A stretch of 64,000 nt of DNA from CAJQHT01 sp038123275 (GTDB taxonomy: Bacteria; Pseudomonadota; Alphaproteobacteria; Rickettsiales; UBA1997). The stretch lies in the NCBI GenBank assembly GCA_038123275.1, contig JAYORG010000003.1:62001-126000 (forward strand), read 5' to 3'. A model generated the notes under the pieces. It was not told where the DNA came from. It worked only from the letters and a program-made list of their open reading frames with translations, and did not search any database. Positions 50,719-58,659 of this stretch are shown here, piece by piece. The position numbers and the translations under genes are program-made. Each line of letters opens with the position of its first letter. The first letter of the stretch is position 1.

Positions 50719-52533
50719 TTAAATTGGTAATGATATAGATATTAATGTACCCTTATTAAGTTCACTTTCTATTAAAACAGAACCATTATGTAATTCAACA
50801 AAATACTTTGTTAAATATAAACCAATTCCAGTGCCAGAAACAGCTAGGGTATTTTGGGCTCTAAAGAATTTTTTTCCTATATTGGATAAATCGCTCTTAG
50901 GAATACCAATACCACTATCCTTAACTTTAATAATAATATTTTTACCTTCTTTTTTGCCAAATATTTTAATTTTTGTATCCTTATTAGAATATTTAACAGC
51001 ATTAGTAATAACATTTGTAAAGCAATGATCTAATAATTTTCTATCTCCATTATATAAGCTTGGTAAGTCATCCGTATTACAAATAACTTCAATATTTTTA
51101 TTAATTATTAAATTAGAATTTTTTTCTAAAATGTCATTAATTAACTCTTTAAAAGAAAAATCATCTTTTTTGATTTTCATTTTATCTCGATCCATCTCAA
51201 TTTGAGAAAGATTTAAATTACTTTGAATTAAACCACCAAGCCTAGAAACTCCACCCTTAATTTTATCTAGCAATTTGGCAATAGAGTCGTCTTTTGCAGT
51301 TATTTCTTTTAACTTGCGAGATAAAACCTCTCTTGTTCCATCAATTATTTGTAATGGGGTTTTAAATTCATGAGAAACCATTGCTACAAACTCGCTTTGC
51401 ATTTGTCTCATCTTTTTTTCTTCCTTAAGAGATTTTTTTAATTGTAATGTTTTCTCTAAAAGCTTTTGGTTAGCGTGCATTACTTTATCTAGAGAGTGGG
51501 ATCTATCAATAGCAATAGAGAATTGTTCTGCTACAATTTCTAAAAATTCAACCTCTCCAACATACCAACGAACTTGATTTGGTTGATGCAAAAATAAACC
51601 ACCATTAATCTTTCCATCAAAAGTTGTTACAATTGATATTTGTGAACCAATATTAAATTTATTGCAAACACCCTCAATTGCTTTAAATCTAGCATCATTT
51701 TTAATATCTTCACAAATTAAAGTGGTATTACTTTTTTTAGTTAGGTTAAAGTTATTAAATAGCTTATTTTGAAAATTAATATATTTTCTAATTGGCTCTA
51801 GGTCAATATTTTCTCCATTACCAACCATGGGTTTGGCATATTTATCATGATACTCTGATACAAAACCTGTCTTGCCATTATTGTAGTCATATAAAATACA
51901 TCTACTAACTCTTAGATGGTCACATAAAATTTTAGAAATGCTATCTGATATCTCTTTTAAAGGAATATCAGAAACAATTACCTCACTGATGATTCTTAGG
52001 ACTCTTTCATTTCTTAATTTTCTTTCTAAATTTTGAATTAGAGATTTAGAAGAAGATCTATCTTGAGACTCTTTAATAGCACTTGATGACTTGTGTAAAA
52101 CTACATTTTTTTCAAAAGTTAAAATACAATATAAATATTCACTCTTAAAGCTATTGGGATGAAAATGAATTTTGTAATTACTAACCTTTTTTCTATTATT
52201 AAATTGAGCAATATCAATATTAACTCCTATTGGCTTAAAATTCTTTACTGCTTTGAGTAACTCTATATATTGTAAGTGGTTTTCTGAATATTCGCTATCT
52301 ATGTTATCAAATAAAAAATCGTAATTATTACCCAAAACCTCTTCATTTTTTAGATTAAAAGCACTAATGAATTCGTTATTGTAATAAATAATTTTTAGAT
52401 GATATGGTCGATCTGGATGAATTTCACATAAAAAAGCCGGCATTCTTAGCTTAAAAAGAGATTTTTTAAGCATCAAAACTCCTTCAAATTCAGAATCTGT
52501 ATTTATATCTGGCAACTGATTAAGATTTGACAT
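50719..52533 (-). CDS. Soluble PAS-GAF sensor histidine kinase
   Basis: A 604-residue cytoplasmic sensor kinase with no membrane helices. Residues 20-145 look PAS-like (LKIIYYNNEFISAFNLKNEE). A GAF domain spans about 175-345, then a coiled coil and a HisKA domain with H388 in VAMVSHEFKTPLQIIDG. The catalytic domain has an N box FTNVITNAVKYSNKD, G1 VKDSGIGIPKSD and G2 GTGIGLYLTKYFVE. It lacks its own receiver domain and has no response-regulator neighbour, so it must signal to a distant regulator such as the one at 30707. Confidence 0.92.
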   Translation of the reverse strand: MSNLNQLPDINTDSEFEGVLMLKKSLFKLRMPAFLCEIHPDRPYHLKIIYYNNEFISAFNLKNEEVLGNNYDFLFDNIDSEYSENHLQYIELLKAVKNFKPIGVNIDIAQFNNRKKVSNYKIHFHPNSFKSEYLYCILTFEKNVVLHKSSSAIKESQDRSSSKSLIQNLERKLRNERVLRIISEVIVSDIPLKEISDSISKILCDHLRVSRCILYDYNNGKTGFVSEYHDKYAKPMVGNGENIDLEPIRKYINFQNKLFNNFNLTKKSNTTLICEDIKNDARFKAIEGVCNKFNIGSQISIVTTFDGKINGGLFLHQPNQVRWYVGEVEFLEIVAEQFSIAIDRSHSLDKVMHANQKLLEKTLQLKKSLKEEKKMRQMQSEFVAMVSHEFKTPLQIIDGTREVLSRKLKEITAKDDSIAKLLDKIKGGVSRLGGLIQSNLNLSQIEMDRDKMKIKKDDFSFKELINDILEKNSNLIINKNIEVICNTDDLPSLYNGDRKLLDHCFTNVITNAVKYSNKDTKIKIFGKKEGKNIIIKVKDSGIGIPKSDLSNIGKKFFRAQNTLAVSGTGIGLYLTKYFVELHNGSVLIESELNKGTLISISLPI

Positions 52534-52592
52534 AAAATAATGTTTTAAACTTTATAATTTTAAGTTCTATTAAAAGCCTACCCAGCTACTGG

Positions 52593-55046
52593 CTAAGCCT
52601 TTTTTCTTTTAGTTTTAGCCTTAGTCTTTTTTGCACCTTTTTTTGTGCCTTTCTTTCCTTTTTTTGCCTTCTTTTCTAAATCTTGAGCTATAACAATAAC
52701 TGCTCTATTTAGCCCTATTTCTAAGATATCATCTTCTTTTACTGAAGCATATTTGCCATCATGAAGCAAATAAGGACCAAATGGACCAATGCTAGCCTTA
52801 ATTTTTAAACCTGTTTCAGGATGATTTCCAACTTCTCTTGGTAAAGATAATAATTTTTCAGCAATTTCTAATGTTATATCATCAACAGCAATGTCTCTTG
52901 GAATAGAAACTCTCTTTGGCTTTGGTTTTTTTGCCTTAGCTTTAGTTTTTGATTTTTTATCTTTTTTAGGTGCTTCTTTTTCTACTTCTAATTCCAAAGC
53001 TTCTTGCTCTATATAAAAACCATAAGGACCTTTTTTTATTGAAATTTGGGCACCATTCTCGCTATGTTTTCCAATAATTTTGGGCTCGTTATATTGCTGA
53101 TCCTGATTAACACCCTCGTCATCTGATTTAGATAATTGTTTGGTATTTTTACAAGTTGGATAATTGGAGCAGCCAATAAAAACACCAAATTTACCAATTT
53201 TTATTCCTAAAATACCATCGTCACAAGAGTTGCATTTATTATTTATTGAACCATCTTCATTAAGACCAAAAACATGTGGTCCTAAGTTAACATTTAGCTT
53301 GTCTAAAACTTCAGTAATAGTTTTCTTTGAAACTTCGTTGATATTTTGGTTAAAGTCGCCCCAGAAGTTTCTCAAGAAATCTTTCCATCCCATTTTACCA
53401 TTTGAAATTACATCTAAATCATCTTCTAATTTAGCCGTATAGTCATATTGAACATAATGAGTAAAAAATTCTTTTAAAAATGCTGTAACTACCCTTCCCC
53501 TTTCTTGAGGTGTAAATCTTCTTTTCTCTAACTTAACATAGTCTCTATCTTGCAAAACAGAAATTATTGAAGCATATGTTGAAGGACGCCCAATACCAAG
53601 CTCTTCCATTTTTTTAACTAAACTAGCTTCACTGTACCTTGGTGGTGGCTCGGTAAAATGTTGATTTGGTTTAACTTCTACCAAACCTAAATTGTCATTT
53701 AATTTAAGATCTGGCAATGTTTTTTTATCTTCATCCTCTTCTTCATCTTCATTTGTTTCATTGTAAAGAATATAAAAACCATCAAATTTAATAACTGAAC
53801 CACTAAGCCTTAATTGTCCGTAACTAGGATTGGTTAGAATAGTTACTGATACTTGCTTCATTATTACGTCTGACATTTGTGAAGCTACCATTCTTTTCCA
53901 GATTAAATCGTAAAGAGCAAGATAGTCTTTTTCTAGATATTTTGCTATTGCCTTGGGTGCTAAAGATGGATCTGTTGGCCTAATAGCTTCGTGAGCCTCT
54001 TGAGCATTTTTAACTTTACTTTGGTAGTTTATTGGCTTTAAAGGTAAATATCTTAAGCCATATTCAGACTTAATAAAGTTTCTCGCAACTTCAATGGCTT
54101 CAGGAGTAACATAAATACCATCTGTTCTCATGTAAGTAATTAAACCTTGCACATTGCCGCCAATATCTAGCCCCTCATAAAGCTTTTGAGCAATTTGCAT
54201 GGTTTTTTTAGTGGAAAACCCTAATTTTCTTGCAGCCTCTTGTTGTAATGTTGAAGTCATAAAAGGAGCATAAGGCCTTCTTTTAACATCTTTTTCTTTG
54301 ATGTCGGTAACCTTATATGACTTATCTTGTAAAAGATTGGATATTTTATTAGCCTCTTCTTCGTTTGGAATAGAGAATTTTTCTAATTTCTGGCCATCAA
54401 CATGAGTTAAAGAAGCTGTAACTATTTTTTTTGACTCATCTTTTAAATCAACTTTAATATCCCAATATTCTTGAGACTTGAATTTTTCTATTTCATCTTC
54501 TCTTTCACAGATAATTCTTAAAGCAACTGATTGAACCCTACCAGCTGATTTACTTCCTGGAAGTTTACGCCATAAAATTGGAGATAAGGTAAAGCCAACC
54601 AAATAATCTAAAGCACGACGTGATTGTTGAGCATTAACTAGATCCATGTCAATTTGACGTGGATTTGCAATAGCTTCTAAAACTAATTTTTTAGTAATTG
54701 CATTAAAGACAACTCTTTGAACGGGGGTATTGTTACTAATAGCCTTTTTTTGCTTTAAAGCCTCTAAAACATGCCAGGCAATTGACTCTCCTTCACGATC
54801 TGGATCGGGAGCTAGTATCAATTGATCGCAACTCTTCATTTTTTTAACAATATCACTAAAATATTTTGATGACTTACTACTAATTTCATATTTCATAGCA
54901 AAATCTTGATCAACATCTACAGATCCAGGTTTACTTGGAAGATCTCTAATGTGGCCATATGAGGCAATAACCTCATATTCTTTCCCTAAATATTTGCCAA
55001 TAGTTTTAGCTTTGGCTGGTGATTCTACAATTAATAAACTTTTCAT
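52593..55046 (-). CDS. topA: DNA topoisomerase I
   Basis: Relaxes negative supercoils by transient single-strand cleavage. The Toprim domain starts at residue 2 (LLIVESPAKAKTIGKYLG) with DPDREGESIAWH. The nucleophile is Y305 in GLITYMRTDG. A four-cysteine zinc ribbon (CNSC and CSNYPTC) lies around 620. C-terminal topoisomerase repeats follow (KKGPYGFYIE, SIGPFGPYLLHDGKYASV). The last 25 residues are almost all Lys/Ala/Gly/Thr, a histone-like tail typical of alphaproteobacterial TopA. It has 817 residues. Confidence 0.98.
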   Translation of the reverse strand: MKSLLIVESPAKAKTIGKYLGKEYEVIASYGHIRDLPSKPGSVDVDQDFAMKYEISSKSSKYFSDIVKKMKSCDQLILAPDPDREGESIAWHVLEALKQKKAISNNTPVQRVVFNAITKKLVLEAIANPRQIDMDLVNAQQSRRALDYLVGFTLSPILWRKLPGSKSAGRVQSVALRIICEREDEIEKFKSQEYWDIKVDLKDESKKIVTASLTHVDGQKLEKFSIPNEEEANKISNLLQDKSYKVTDIKEKDVKRRPYAPFMTSTLQQEAARKLGFSTKKTMQIAQKLYEGLDIGGNVQGLITYMRTDGIYVTPEAIEVARNFIKSEYGLRYLPLKPINYQSKVKNAQEAHEAIRPTDPSLAPKAIAKYLEKDYLALYDLIWKRMVASQMSDVIMKQVSVTILTNPSYGQLRLSGSVIKFDGFYILYNETNEDEEEDEDKKTLPDLKLNDNLGLVEVKPNQHFTEPPPRYSEASLVKKMEELGIGRPSTYASIISVLQDRDYVKLEKRRFTPQERGRVVTAFLKEFFTHYVQYDYTAKLEDDLDVISNGKMGWKDFLRNFWGDFNQNINEVSKKTITEVLDKLNVNLGPHVFGLNEDGSINNKCNSCDDGILGIKIGKFGVFIGCSNYPTCKNTKQLSKSDDEGVNQDQQYNEPKIIGKHSENGAQISIKKGPYGFYIEQEALELEVEKEAPKKDKKSKTKAKAKKPKPKRVSIPRDIAVDDITLEIAEKLLSLPREVGNHPETGLKIKASIGPFGPYLLHDGKYASVKEDDILEIGLNRAVIVIAQDLEKKAKKGKKGTKKGAKKTKAKTKRKKA

Positions 55047-55061
55047 TTTAGATAATTTAAA

Positions 55062-55664
55062 CTACATATTTTTCAAAGCTGTTCTTAGATAAAAATAACC
55101 AGTAATTACCGTTAAAACAGCTGCGATAATTAATAAGAATTCTCCTAAATCAGTAACCCCATTAGCAATGTCTAATTTAATATTTCTGGCCTCTTCTTCT
55201 CCTAATATTTCCAAAACAGCATAAATTGAACCCTGCTTACCAATTAATAATAATGTTAATGCCGCCATTTGAATCCCGGTTTTGTACTTAGATAACTTAC
55301 TAACTGGAACAGTAATATTAATTGATGATAAAAACTCTCTTAAACCAGACACTAAAACTTCACGGCAAACTATTATTAAGCCAGCCAATGTAATAATTAT
55401 GTTTTTATTGCCAAAATGAATTAGCATAATTATTGCTACCGTTATTAATAGCTTGTCAGCGATAGGGTCTAAACATCTACCAAAATTGCTTTGAGCTTTA
55501 AAGAGGCGAGCAAAATAACCATCGAAAAAATCTGTTATGCTGGCCAACAAAAATAAAGAAGCTACTATTAAATTAGAAAATAACCCGGGTATGTAGAAAG
55601 AATAGATCAATATTGGTATGATCAATATACGAAAAATAGTAAGAATATTTGGTAAATTCTTCAT
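55062..55664 (-). CDS. pgsA: CDP-diacylglycerol-glycerol-3-phosphate transferase
   Basis: Inner-membrane enzyme that makes phosphatidylglycerol phosphate, the substrate of PgpA (7312). The CDP-alcohol phosphotransferase signature is complete: D-x2-DG-x2-AR-x8-G-x3-D-x3-D, as DFFDGYFAR then GRCLDPIAD. It begins LPNILTIFRILIIPILIYSF. Its length is 200 residues with about five helices. It lies 15 bases upstream of topA. Confidence 0.96.
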   Translation of the reverse strand: MKNLPNILTIFRILIIPILIYSFYIPGLFSNLIVASLFLLASITDFFDGYFARLFKAQSNFGRCLDPIADKLLITVAIIMLIHFGNKNIIITLAGLIIVCREVLVSGLREFLSSINITVPVSKLSKYKTGIQMAALTLLLIGKQGSIYAVLEILGEEEARNIKLDIANGVTDLGEFLLIIAAVLTVITGYFYLRTALKNM

Positions 55665-55735
55665 TTCTAATTAAATACTTATTATTTTTAAGTAAAACAA
55701 AACCTAATGGACTTCTTTCAAAACTGACAAAAAAA

Positions 55736-55945
55736 CTATTTCTCAGTTAAAATATTTTCAACCTTTAATTTGGCGTTTGATATCTTTTCTAAACAATTGT
55801 TCTTTAATTCTACACCCTTTTGATAAAAATTTACCATATCTTCTAGAGGAACCTGATTATTGCCTAATTTTTCTACAATTTCCTCTAATTCTTTTAAAGA
55901 AGATTCAAAATCTAATTTGTTAATATCCTTGTTATCTTTACTCAT
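55736..55945 (-). CDS. xseB: Exodeoxyribonuclease VII small subunit
   Basis: A 69-residue helical subunit of exonuclease VII. It contains the family pattern LDFESSLKELEEIVEKLGNN followed by VPLEDMVNFYQKGVELKNNC. The large subunit XseA is not in the window. It follows purF by two bases. Confidence 0.93.
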   Translation of the reverse strand: MSKDNKDINKLDFESSLKELEEIVEKLGNNQVPLEDMVNFYQKGVELKNNCLEKISNAKLKVENILTEK

Positions 55946-55947
55946 AA

Positions 55948-57378
55948 TTATTTTACAAATTGTGTTAAAGGTGAATTTGATTTATCGGTTAATTTAATTG
56001 GATATTGGCCACTAAAGCAAGCATCACAATATTGTGGCTCATTATTATTTCTTTTAGTTTCTCCAACTGCTTTGTACAAACCACCAATTGAAATATACAC
56101 TAACTTATCAACCCCAATCATTTTAGTAATTTCTTCTACGCTATGATTAGCTGCCATGAGTTGTTTTTTACTAGGGGTATCTACACCGTAAAAACAAGGA
56201 TCAATCGTTGGTGGAGAAGCAATTAACATGTAAATTTCTTTAGCTCCAGCATCTCTAATCATTTGGGTAATCTTTTTTGAAGTTGTGCCTCTAACTAGAC
56301 TGTCATCAACTAATATTACTCTTTTGCCTTTTACAACACTAAGATTAGCATTGTGCTTTAACTTAACGCCAAAATGTCTTATTTTGTCACTAGGCTCGAT
56401 GAAAGTTCTGCCAACGTAGTGATTTCTAATAATGCCAAGCTCGAAAGGAATTTTTGATTGTTGTGCATAGCCAATTGCAGCTGGCACCCCAGAATCTGGC
56501 ACTGGCACAATGATGTCAGCTTTTATTTTAGCTTCTTTGGCCAATTCAATACCAATGTTTTTTCTCATCTCGTAAACACTTTTATCTTCTAAAACGCTGT
56601 CTGGTCTAGCAAAATAAACGTATTCAAAAATACAAAATTTTGGAGTTTCTTTTTTAAATGGTTGGCTAGATTCAATGCCTTTATCGTTAATAATAAGCAT
56701 TTCTCCTGGCTTAACATCACGAATAAAATCAGCACCAATAATGTCAAAAGCACATGTTTCGCTAGCTACCACGCTAGCCCTGCCAATTTTACCTAGAACT
56801 AAAGGCCTAACTCCACGTGGATCGCGAATAGCAATAAGACCATTTTTATGTGCAATAACCAAGCTAAAGGCACCTTCAATTTGATCTACCGCATCAATAA
56901 TTTTGTCAGTCATTGTTGTTTTTTGACTTGTGGCAATAAGATGAATTATTACCTCTGTATCCATTGTGGTTTGGAATATGGCGCCTTTTTTAATTAAAAT
57001 TTTTCTAAGGGTTTTGGCGTTAGTTAAATTGCCATTATGAGCAACAGCTAAGCAACCAAAGCTAAATTCAGCAAAAATTGGCTGGTAATTACGAGATGTT
57101 TTTTTGCCAGCAGTAGAATAGCGCACATGGCCAATAGCAATATCGCCTTGTAGCTTATCTATTACTTGGGGTGAATTGAAATGATCTGAAACTAGGCCAT
57201 CGGCAAAATGCATGGAAAAATATTTGCGATCACAAGAAACAATACCAGCAGCTTCTTGACCACGATGTTGTAGCGCATGCAAACCAAGAGCAGTATTAAC
57301 GGCAGCATCTTTGCTATTAAAAATAGCAAAAACTCCACATTCTTCTTTTAATTTATCAAGATCAAATGGTGTTGTCAT
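55948..57378 (-). CDS. purF: Amidophosphoribosyltransferase
   Basis: First committed step of purine synthesis: glutamine plus PRPP to phosphoribosylamine. The protein carries a 13-residue propeptide, so the catalytic cysteine is C14 in EECGVFAIFN. This class usually also binds a [4Fe-4S] cluster; candidate cysteines include those in QYCDACFSGQYP near the C-terminus. The glutaminase block ALQHRGQEAAGIVS and the PRPP site RVILVDDSLVRGTTSKKI are intact. It has 476 residues. Its presence suggests de novo purine synthesis, which Rickettsia lacks. Confidence 0.97.
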   Translation of the reverse strand: MTTPFDLDKLKEECGVFAIFNSKDAAVNTALGLHALQHRGQEAAGIVSCDRKYFSMHFADGLVSDHFNSPQVIDKLQGDIAIGHVRYSTAGKKTSRNYQPIFAEFSFGCLAVAHNGNLTNAKTLRKILIKKGAIFQTTMDTEVIIHLIATSQKTTMTDKIIDAVDQIEGAFSLVIAHKNGLIAIRDPRGVRPLVLGKIGRASVVASETCAFDIIGADFIRDVKPGEMLIINDKGIESSQPFKKETPKFCIFEYVYFARPDSVLEDKSVYEMRKNIGIELAKEAKIKADIIVPVPDSGVPAAIGYAQQSKIPFELGIIRNHYVGRTFIEPSDKIRHFGVKLKHNANLSVVKGKRVILVDDSLVRGTTSKKITQMIRDAGAKEIYMLIASPPTIDPCFYGVDTPSKKQLMAANHSVEEITKMIGVDKLVYISIGGLYKAVGETKRNNNEPQYCDACFSGQYPIKLTDKSNSPLTQFVK

Positions 57379-57679
57379 AAATAGCCTTTAAGATTTAGTA
57401 GCATTAACCCCTATTAAGGGACTGTCCCAAATCAAAAAATTTGGAATTAGAAAAATAAAATCATTCACTTTTTCCTTATTTCTGAGTGGAAATTAAGAAA
57501 AAATTGAACGATTTTTGATTTGGGACAGACCCATTAATAATGCTACCACAAACTAGCAGCTATCTTTCTTTTTTGCTAGAACTTTTTTTTAGATATGACA
57601 ATTATCTATTACATCATTACTTACAAGACCAATTAATTAAATTTTTTACTATTGTACTTGATGCTTCTTTGGCTTTAGA
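57379..57679. other. Gene-free interval between the DUF1016-SNase gene and purF
   Basis: A 301-base gap between genes on the same strand. It contains the family 2 palindromic element (57411-57540) immediately upstream of purF. The rest, 57541-57679, has no open frame or clear signal beyond AT-rich sequence. Confidence 0.6.
57411..57540. repeat. Palindromic MITE-like element, family 2
   Basis: About 130 bases with near-perfect 21-base outer arms: the 21-base arm at 57418-57438 (GGGACTGTCCCAAATCAAAA then A) matches the reverse complement of 57512-57532 with one mismatch. Inside, ATCATTCACTTTTTC faces GAAAAAATTGAACGAT. Flanking TATTAA/TTAATA extends the symmetry. No coding sequence is inside. 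It lies about 40 bases upstream of the purF start and may carry or block its promoter. A fragment occurs at 41730. Confidence 0.75.
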
Positions 57680-58504
57680 TTAAACCTTACTAGCAAAACC
57701 CTCACTTACAATTTGTTCATTTAAATAAACTCCAGTTTGGAATATTTCTGCCTGAGTTGTTTGATTAGTTGTCTTAGTTAGTGGATAGAAAATATCTGCT
57801 AAATAGCGCCCGTAAATATCAATTTTATTGGTTTTGACAATTACGGTTCCTAAGTTGGCGCTTAAGTCTCTTAAGTAGTTAAATGATTCTTTGCCCTTTT
57901 TAGTTTTTATTTCAGGAGCATTTATTTGATTTAGTCTAACTCTTTGTTTTCTTATTGTTTGAAAACCTAAATCTATGTCTAAAAGAAGAGTATCTCCATC
58001 AATTACATTGGCTATTGTGGCTTTGTAGAGATAGTTAGGCTTTGTTGGCCTGGTTAATTGAGTATCTAAACTTTGGCTTGATTCTTCGCTTCTTATTTTG
58101 ATGGCTTCTATTAGCTTATTTTTGCTCCAATTTTCTTTTTTGGCCTTTTCTTCTAACTCTACTCTTAAGTCAGGGCTTTTTAATGCTATTAGGCTTTTGT
58201 AATGAGACCAAGATAAATTGCTTAATTGAGGTTGGTTTGGATAAAGTTTAAAAAATTGGACTGATCTGCTTAAAGTTGCTTTATCTACCCCTGTTTCTTT
58301 ACTTACATCTTCTAAAATTAGCCAATAATAATTGCTATTATGCGTTAATTGCTCGTTAGCAATTCTTTTCCCTACTTGCCAATAAGTTAGCATCATCTGA
58401 TTTTTAACTAAATCTTCTGCCTTTTTCTTACCATCACTAATTAAAAAAGAAATGTCCTTTACTAGATTTTGGTAACTAGTTGAATTTAAAATACCCTCTT
58501 GCAT
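57680..58504 (-). CDS. DUF1016 N-terminal domain fused to a staphylococcal-type nuclease
   Basis: A 274-residue soluble protein. Residues 8-120 match the DUF1016/YhcG N-terminal region (MMLTYWQVGKRIANEQ, then LSRSVQFFKLYP and LSWSHYKSLIALKSPDLR), a helical, possibly winged-helix module normally fused to a PD-(D/E)xK nuclease. Here residues 155-274 form an SNase domain instead: NVIDGDTLLLDI, VRLNQINAPEIKTKKGKES and IDIYGRYLADIFY. The aspartate, arginine and glutamate expected at the active site are present; the Asp40-equivalent is Asn, which many homologues share. No signal peptide, so it acts inside the cell. Confidence 0.85.
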   Translation of the reverse strand: MQEGILNSTSYQNLVKDISFLISDGKKKAEDLVKNQMMLTYWQVGKRIANEQLTHNSNYYWLILEDVSKETGVDKATLSRSVQFFKLYPNQPQLSNLSWSHYKSLIALKSPDLRVELEEKAKKENWSKNKLIEAIKIRSEESSQSLDTQLTRPTKPNYLYKATIANVIDGDTLLLDIDLGFQTIRKQRVRLNQINAPEIKTKKGKESFNYLRDLSANLGTVIVKTNKIDIYGRYLADIFYPLTKTTNQTTQAEIFQTGVYLNEQIVSEGFASKV

Positions 58505-58528
58505 AAAACCATTAAATTTAATGTTAAT

Positions 58529-58571
58529 AAACTATTAGTTACTTGCTCCCAGAGCAACTAACTAATAGTTT
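58529..58571. repeat. Perfect palindrome upstream of the DUF1016-SNase gene
   Basis: AAACTATTAGTTA (58529-58541) and TAACTAATAGTTT (58559-58571) are perfect 13-base arms; inner GCTC/GAGC extends the hairpin. It lies 24 bases before the DUF1016-SNase start codon and 88 bases after the slt stop. It may terminate slt or act as an operator for the nuclease gene. Confidence 0.6.
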
Positions 58572-58659
58572 AGTGTAAAAAAGGTTAATTAGTCAAGATT
58601 TCTTATTGCTTTAAATATGAATTAGGGATAAGGAAGAGACAAAGGTTAAGTTTAAAGAC

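Noticed and set aside
57680..58504. Complete toxin-antitoxin or restriction system
   Set aside because: No partner gene is adjacent on either side; only the single fusion protein can be supported.
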